Positions 31,985-35,754 of a stretch of 35,754 bases of DNA are shown here, in pieces. A model generated the notes under the pieces. It was not told the origin of the DNA. It was given only the letters and a program-made list of their open reading frames with translations, and made no database searches. Position 1 is the stretch's first letter, and each line of letters opens with the position of its first letter. The position numbers and the translations under genes are program-made. The stretch lies in NCBI GenBank assembly GCA_031265445.1, contig JAISCQ010000055.1, positions 1 to 35,754 on the forward strand. The letters are read 5' to 3'. Source of the DNA: Bacteroidales bacterium (GTDB lineage: Bacteria > Bacteroidota > Bacteroidia > Bacteroidales > UBA4181).

Positions 31985-32020
31985 AAAAAACCCGGAGTTA
32001 TGGAAACCTCCGGGTTTTTT
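31985..32020. terminator. Bidirectional hairpin terminator after the AsmA gene
   Basis: An A6 run, CCCGGAG (31991-31997), a 10-base loop, CTCCGGG (32008-32014) and a T6 run make an intrinsic terminator usable in both directions. It begins 17 bases after the AsmA stop and also lies beyond the end of the minus-strand M23 gene (stop at 32109). Confidence 0.88.
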
Positions 32021-32108
32021 AGTGTGTCGCGCATGATGCTGTCGCAAGATTAGAAGTACGCGAAGTATGCGAAATGACGGTTCAAAAAAAGATGAACCGT
32101 AGAGGCGC

Positions 32109-33860
32109 CTAACGGGTAAACCTTGCTTTGTATTCTGCCGTATTTCCTTTGCTGTCTATCACTTTCAGTTCGAGTGTGTGCTGCGTATTTTCGGTCAGGC
32201 GACCGGCATCGAAACTGTAATACAGCAGGTCGTTTTTGGCATCGTATTCAAAAAGCGCCCATTGTCCGTCAATCCATCCGTTGCAGGTATGGATGCCCGA
32301 AAAATCATCCCTGATTTTGAACCTCATGCTTGGGATGCCCCGCATATTTGCACCATTCTTGATATTGACGGGTGTGATGCGCGGAGGAACCGTGTCCACG
32401 CCGACGGCAAACTCCCCGAATACGCTCGAGCCGGTACTCACCACGCCGTCGCGGTATGCGCCTCCTGCAGACGAACGCCGTCCCGAGGGTTCAATCCGTA
32501 CCACTAAAGCCTTTTCGCGCAAGCGTTCCGGCAGGCTGTCGGCTGCTATTTCGATGGTCATGGCCTTGTGCAGGGGTGTGCCGGGATGATGAATTTTGTA
32601 TGCATCCGAATATAGCCCCCTGGGACGACCGGAGGTAAGACATGTAAAATCAATTTCGCCGTACAGCCCGTCGGCAGGGATGGTTACGCGCAGGCCGGGC
32701 TGTACGTGCGTAAATTCTCTTTTGTATGCGCTTTCGTTCATGCCGGGGAGAGTGAATATCTCCGGTATATGCGCCGGTAGCGCTGTTCCCGGCGCGTATT
32801 CGAAAGTAAAGTTGAGCCGCGAACCGTTGCCATGGAAGTCGCGGACGATCACCAGCGCCTTGTGAACCCCCGAATCGGGAAACGACGTGATGCCGCGATC
32901 TAATTGCCGGTCGTATACGCTCAAGCGGTTGTTCGGTTCTATATACATGCGGTTGAACCGTACCTGGTGGCTGATGTAATAATCATAATCTATCAGGCTG
33001 TTGATATACCGTGATTCATCAAATGAAAACCGGTCCATGGTTTGCGAAAACATCATGGAACTGTCCACCCAGAGCCTGATACTGTACGGCCCGCAACGAT
33101 TGGCCGAACCGTAAGTCTGGTCGTAGGCGTCGATTCCGAAAGCAACTTTTCCCACGATCTCCAGTTTCTTTCCTCCGGCAATCCGGTATGTTTTTCCCGA
33201 TTTTTCGAGATCGAGGATCAGTCTGTCCGCCGAGCCGTTCACCGTGCTTCCTTTACCAAGCGGATAAACAGCCAGGCGCCGCATGATGGGGGCTACCTGA
33301 TCTTTCACCCCGAAGCCGAAATGTAACGGATTGATGGGTTCTTCGGTTTTGGTGTCGCGCACCTCGAAATGGAGGTGTGGTCCGCCCGAGCTACCCGTAT
33401 TTCCCGAAAAGGCGACCACGTCGCCGCGCTTCACGGGCAGCCGCGCGGAGTCGGGGTACAGGTTGACGGCAAACCGTTCCAGTTTGTATTGCTGCTGCTT
33501 TACGTATGTGGTAATATCGCTGTTGAAAGCGTTCAAATGCCCGTAGACAGTGGTATAGCCGTTAGGATGTGTAATGTACAGCGCATTGCCGTAGCCGACA
33601 GGCGAAACCGAGATACGTGATACGTAACCCTGTTCGCAGGCGTAAACCTTGTGCCCTGTGGCGCCCTGTGTACGGAAATCGACGCCCGAATGAAGATGGT
33701 TGGCCCTCAATTCTGCGAAAGTGGCCGAAAGTAATACCGGAAGATCCAGCGGTCGGCGGAAAACAGTATCGACTTGCTGCGCATTACCAATGTTAAGCGT
33801 GAGCAACAAGGATAGCACGAAACTCAAAACCCGGAACCCGAAACCCGAAACTCGAAACAT
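32109..33860 (-). CDS. M23-family metallopeptidase (LytM-like), exported
   Basis: This zinc endopeptidase acts on peptidoglycan cross-bridges in the periplasm. The signal peptide is about residues 1-28 (VLSFVLSLLLTLNIGNA then QQVDTV). Its first residues, MFRVSGFGFRV, are encoded by a TTTCGGG-type heptanucleotide run. The M23 domain contains HLHSGVD (ligands His57 and Asp61), VYGHL (His108) and GGPHLHFEVRD (His162, His164), the full LytM Zn/catalytic set. It then has a C-terminal half of about 380 residues, beta-rich and typical of the Bacteroidota version, with PPRITPVN and YSFDAGRLT. Its start codon directly follows the TAG of the glucosaminidase gene (TAGATG), so it is cotranscribed. Confidence 0.92.
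   Translation of the reverse strand: MFRVSGFGFRVLSFVLSLLLTLNIGNAQQVDTVFRRPLDLPVLLSATFAELRANHLHSGVDFRTQGATGHKVYACEQGYVSRISVSPVGYGNALYITHPNGYTTVYGHLNAFNSDITTYVKQQQYKLERFAVNLYPDSARLPVKRGDVVAFSGNTGSSGGPHLHFEVRDTKTEEPINPLHFGFGVKDQVAPIMRRLAVYPLGKGSTVNGSADRLILDLEKSGKTYRIAGGKKLEIVGKVAFGIDAYDQTYGSANRCGPYSIRLWVDSSMMFSQTMDRFSFDESRYINSLIDYDYYISHQVRFNRMYIEPNNRLSVYDRQLDRGITSFPDSGVHKALVIVRDFHGNGSRLNFTFEYAPGTALPAHIPEIFTLPGMNESAYKREFTHVQPGLRVTIPADGLYGEIDFTCLTSGRPRGLYSDAYKIHHPGTPLHKAMTIEIAADSLPERLREKALVVRIEPSGRRSSAGGAYRDGVVSTGSSVFGEFAVGVDTVPPRITPVNIKNGANMRGIPSMRFKIRDDFSGIHTCNGWIDGQWALFEYDAKNDLLYYSFDAGRLTENTQHTLELKVIDSKGNTAEYKARFTR
33819..33858 (-). repeat. Imperfect 7-bp repeat (CCCGAAA/CTCGAAA) inside a signal-peptide start
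   Basis: The plus strand reads as a run of AAACTCA, AAACCCGG, AACCCG, AAACCCG and AAACTCG-type units. The minus strand therefore codes the opening of the M23 protein with F/R/V/S/G residues. Similar GTTTCGGGTTTCGGG runs occur widely between genes in Bacteroidota, as I recall. Slippage of one unit would shift frame. Confidence 0.6.
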
Positions 33861-34829
33861 CTATTTCCTTTTTTTCCTGCGTAAGTTCAAAATATCGCCG
33901 GTTTCGGGCTGTGTTCCCTCTTCCATCCGGTTGAGCGTATATAGCCGCGATAATTTGACGGCATACTTTTGCGAGATGTAATACATCGTCTCTCCTTCGC
34001 TTACCGTATGTGTTTCGTAACTCCGTTCGGCTTTCCGTCGTTTGGGTTGCAGGTATACGATCCGGCCTTCATACAGCTCGTCGGATGCCTTGACGTCGTT
34101 GTATTTGGGTAATTGCCAGGGCATCATGTCCAATTCGTTGCTCAACGAGGTATAAGTGTCGCCTTCTTTAGCGGTGATATAGTCCGTACCGTTGTTTTTC
34201 TTTACCGGACGCCGTTCAATATTGAAGGACGAGAAATCGTCCCAAGCATCCGCTTTGGCGGTTTTGTCCTTCGATTCGGCAGTTGCCGGGGACGATTTGT
34301 CGACCGCTTTCCTGCTCGGCTTCACATCCGTATCGTACCGGTACAGACGGTAACGCTCGATCAGATCGACGAGCCGCTGCGGATATTTCGGATCGGTAGC
34401 ATAGCCTGCTTTGCGCAGTCCCTTTGCCCAGTTCTTGTAGTCGGTCGACCTGTATTCGAAGAGAAATGCGTAACGGCTACGGGTCATCAGGAAATCGGTA
34501 TGATCAAGGTACGATTCCTCGGCGGTTTTGTAATGACGGAAACATTCGCTTTTCCTGTTGTCGTCGTGGTAAATTTCTTTACCTTCCCATCCGTGGCACT
34601 TGATACCGAAGTGGTTATTGGCAACAACAGCTAAGCGGCTATTGCCGTTGGCCGACTCGAGTATTCCCTGCGCCAGCGTAATACTGGCCGGTATGCCGCT
34701 TCGTTTCATTTCCGAAACGGCCAGGTCTTTATAAGTGTCGATATAATCTTCGGCGGTGATTTTCTGCGCGAACAAATCGGGCGTTACCAAAAAAACGAGC
34801 CAGAAGGCTATCACATAATAAACTCTCAT
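33861..34829 (-). CDS. Exported glucosaminidase (GH73-type) with two LysM domains
   Basis: This peptidoglycan N-acetylglucosaminidase has 322 residues from ATG 34829. It has a short signal peptide (VYYVIAFWLVFLVTPDLFA then QKITAED). The Flg_hydro/GH73 domain spans about 25-165 with the catalytic-type Glu58 in SITLAQGILESANGNS, then NNHFGIKC, CFRHYKTAEESY and YATDPKYPQRLVDLI. A Ser/Lys linker (170-215) leads to LysM-like repeats at about 217-262 (ITAKEGDTYTSLSNEL) and 272-316 (HTVSEGETMYYISQKY), which bind the glycan. The frame is open to a further ATG 46 codons upstream, but that lies upstream of the promoter box. First gene of a two-hydrolase operon. Confidence 0.93.
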   Translation of the reverse strand: MRVYYVIAFWLVFLVTPDLFAQKITAEDYIDTYKDLAVSEMKRSGIPASITLAQGILESANGNSRLAVVANNHFGIKCHGWEGKEIYHDDNRKSECFRHYKTAEESYLDHTDFLMTRSRYAFLFEYRSTDYKNWAKGLRKAGYATDPKYPQRLVDLIERYRLYRYDTDVKPSRKAVDKSSPATAESKDKTAKADAWDDFSSFNIERRPVKKNNGTDYITAKEGDTYTSLSNELDMMPWQLPKYNDVKASDELYEGRIVYLQPKRRKAERSYETHTVSEGETMYYISQKYAVKLSRLYTLNRMEEGTQPETGDILNLRRKKRK

Positions 34830-34852
34830 TTCAGGGGACGTATAAGGATTGA

Positions 34853-34860
34853 CAAAAGTA
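34853..34860 (-). promoter_or_regulatory. Bacteroidota -7 box for the peptidoglycan hydrolase operon
   Basis: On the minus strand this reads TACTTTTG (TAnnTTTG), 23 bases before ATG 34829. A TTG (34879-34877) stands 16 bases further. It decides the start in favour of 34829. Confidence 0.55.
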
Positions 34861-34978
34861 CAAAAAAACAATTTCCCAACCGTATGATCACGGGGCACAT
34901 TTGAAAATATGGTTGTAATAAAATGATATACTGTTGCTTTCGATGATTTCTTTTGCATAAAGTTCAAGTGAAATTCGG

Positions 34979-35006
34979 TTGATATAATAAATATGTGTTA
35001 CCTTTG
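34979..35006 (+). promoter_or_regulatory. Bacteroidota promoter for the Rpn-type nuclease gene
   Basis: TTG (34979-34981) and TACCTTTG (34999-35006, TAnnTTTG) are 17 bases apart. The -7 box is 30 bases before ATG 35037. Confidence 0.55.
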
Positions 35007-35036
35007 CGCGGTCATTAAAGAAATAATTTTACGATT

Positions 35037-35754
35037 ATGGCACGTTATCTTGATCCGAAAAATGATTTACCCTTCAAGCGGATCTTCGGCGAACATCCCG
35101 ATCTGCTGAAGAGTTTCCTCAATGCGCTGATGCCTCTGGAAGAGGATCAGCAGATAGAAAGTCTGGAGTATCTTCCTGCCGAACAGGTGCCGGACAGTCC
35201 GACGAGGAAAAATACCATCGTGGACGTCCGCTGCAGGGACCATCGCGGACGTCAGTTCATTGTGGAGATGCAAATGCACTGGAACAACGCTTTCACCAAC
35301 CGGATGGTGTTCAATGCCTCAAAAGCATATGTTTGTCAGTTGCAACAAGGAGAAAAATATGATCTTCTGCAGCCGGTATACGCTCTGGCCATACTCAATG
35401 AGGCCTTTGAGGAAAAGACGCCGGAATTCTATCACCACTACCGCATCGTGAACGACAAAAACACGAATGAGGTGATCGAGGGGCTGGAGTTTGTGATGGT
35501 TGAACTTCCCAAGTTCAGGGCGGAGAACTGGGCCGACCGTCGGATGGCGGTGCTGTGGCTTCGCTTCCTGAAAGAAGTGGAGGAAGATATGCGCGTTGTA
35601 CCCGAGGAATTGAAGGAGAACGAGTACATCCGCCAGGCGCTGGACATGTGCGAGGAAGGCGCCTTCACCGAAGCCGAACTGGCAGCTTACGACAGGTACT
35701 GGGACGCCATACGCGTCGAAAACACGCTTATATCCGTAAGCCGGAAGGAAGGCA
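35037..35754 (+). CDS. Rpn family PD-(D/E)XK nuclease / putative transposase, partial at window edge
   Basis: The gene runs off the right edge. At least 239 residues are visible. It opens MARYLDPKNDLPFKRIFGE, the family's usual DxxFKxxFG start, followed by LLKSFLNALMPL. The PD-(D/E)XK core appears as IVDVRCRDHRGRQFIVEMQM: the Asp of strand 2 and the E-x-Q of strand 3 are both present. WNNAFTNRMVFNASKAYVCQL and a helical region follow, with FYHHYRIVNDKN. Rpn proteins (formerly called transposase_31/PDDEXK_2) are DNA nucleases that promote recA-independent recombination and are often scattered in many copies in Bacteroidota. No inverted repeats are seen at the visible end. Confidence 0.88.
   Translation, partial: MARYLDPKNDLPFKRIFGEHPDLLKSFLNALMPLEEDQQIESLEYLPAEQVPDSPTRKNTIVDVRCRDHRGRQFIVEMQMHWNNAFTNRMVFNASKAYVCQLQQGEKYDLLQPVYALAILNEAFEEKTPEFYHHYRIVNDKNTNEVIEGLEFVMVELPKFRAENWADRRMAVLWLRFLKEVEEDMRVVPEELKENEYIRQALDMCEEGAFTEAELAAYDRYWDAIRVENTLISVSRKEG

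Overview
The window looks like a chromosomal stretch from a member of the Bacteroidales (Bacteroidota). Coding regions are of moderate GC with AT-rich gaps. Many gene starts lie 20-65 bases downstream of a TAnnTTTG box, the Bacteroidota housekeeping -7 element, and Shine-Dalgarno sequences are mostly absent. The gene families also fit: DUF3467 protein, AsmA, GH125, HEAT/DUF1080 protein, Rpn-type nuclease, lipoproteins and Tat-exported Gfo/Idh/MocA proteins. I cannot name the genus from sequence alone.

Layout, left to right. (1) 1-270 holds dispersed hairpin repeats. (2) 271-5921, minus strand, is a probable operon read from right to left: methyltransferase/glycosyltransferase fusion, DUF3467 protein, folD, and a large FAD plus Fe-S oxidoreductase. 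A promoter box at 5952-5959 precedes it. (3) 5960-6492 is a repeat-rich gap with a 12-bp tandem array and palindromes. (4) 6493-11184, minus strand, is a 1563-residue fusion of an RND efflux permease with an ABC ATPase. It is preceded by a truncated GNAT fragment and a frameshifted Txe/YoeB-like toxin remnant. (5) 11860-17773, plus strand, holds a lipoprotein aldose 1-epimerase, two exported proteins of unknown function, thymidylate kinase, an exported YD-like repeat protein, a lasso-peptide B2-type protease homologue and a TPR protein. (6) 17898-25649, plus strand, is a sugar-related cluster: a cytoplasmic Gfo/Idh/MocA oxidoreductase, a Tat-exported one, a HEAT protein with two DUF1080 domains, then a terminator and a Tat-exported GH125 alpha-mannosidase. 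(7) 25700-25985 is a 41-bp tandem repeat array of hairpins. (8) 26015-27717, minus strand, is a coupled acetyltransferase/aminotransferase pair for a 2,3-diamino-sugar uronate. (9) 27718-28238 is another hairpin-rich gap. (10) 28239-31968, plus strand, holds aroE and an AsmA-family protein, ending in a strong hairpin terminator. (11) 32109-34829, minus strand, is a two-gene peptidoglycan hydrolase operon (GH73-type glucosaminidase with LysM, then M23 peptidase). (12) 35037 to the right edge is a partial Rpn-type nuclease gene.

The most coherent functional group is region 6. Two Gfo/Idh/MocA dehydrogenases beside DUF1080 domains suggest oxidation of a sugar to its 3-keto form followed by cleavage, with GH125 trimming alpha-1,6-mannose. 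The most unusual single gene is the RND-ABC fusion. In it the nucleotide-binding domain appears to be split after its first strand by an insert of about 170 residues carrying about four membrane spans. The orphan lasso B2 homologue is the other item that could point to an uncharacterised pathway. Names are assigned from motifs read by eye. No database search was possible.
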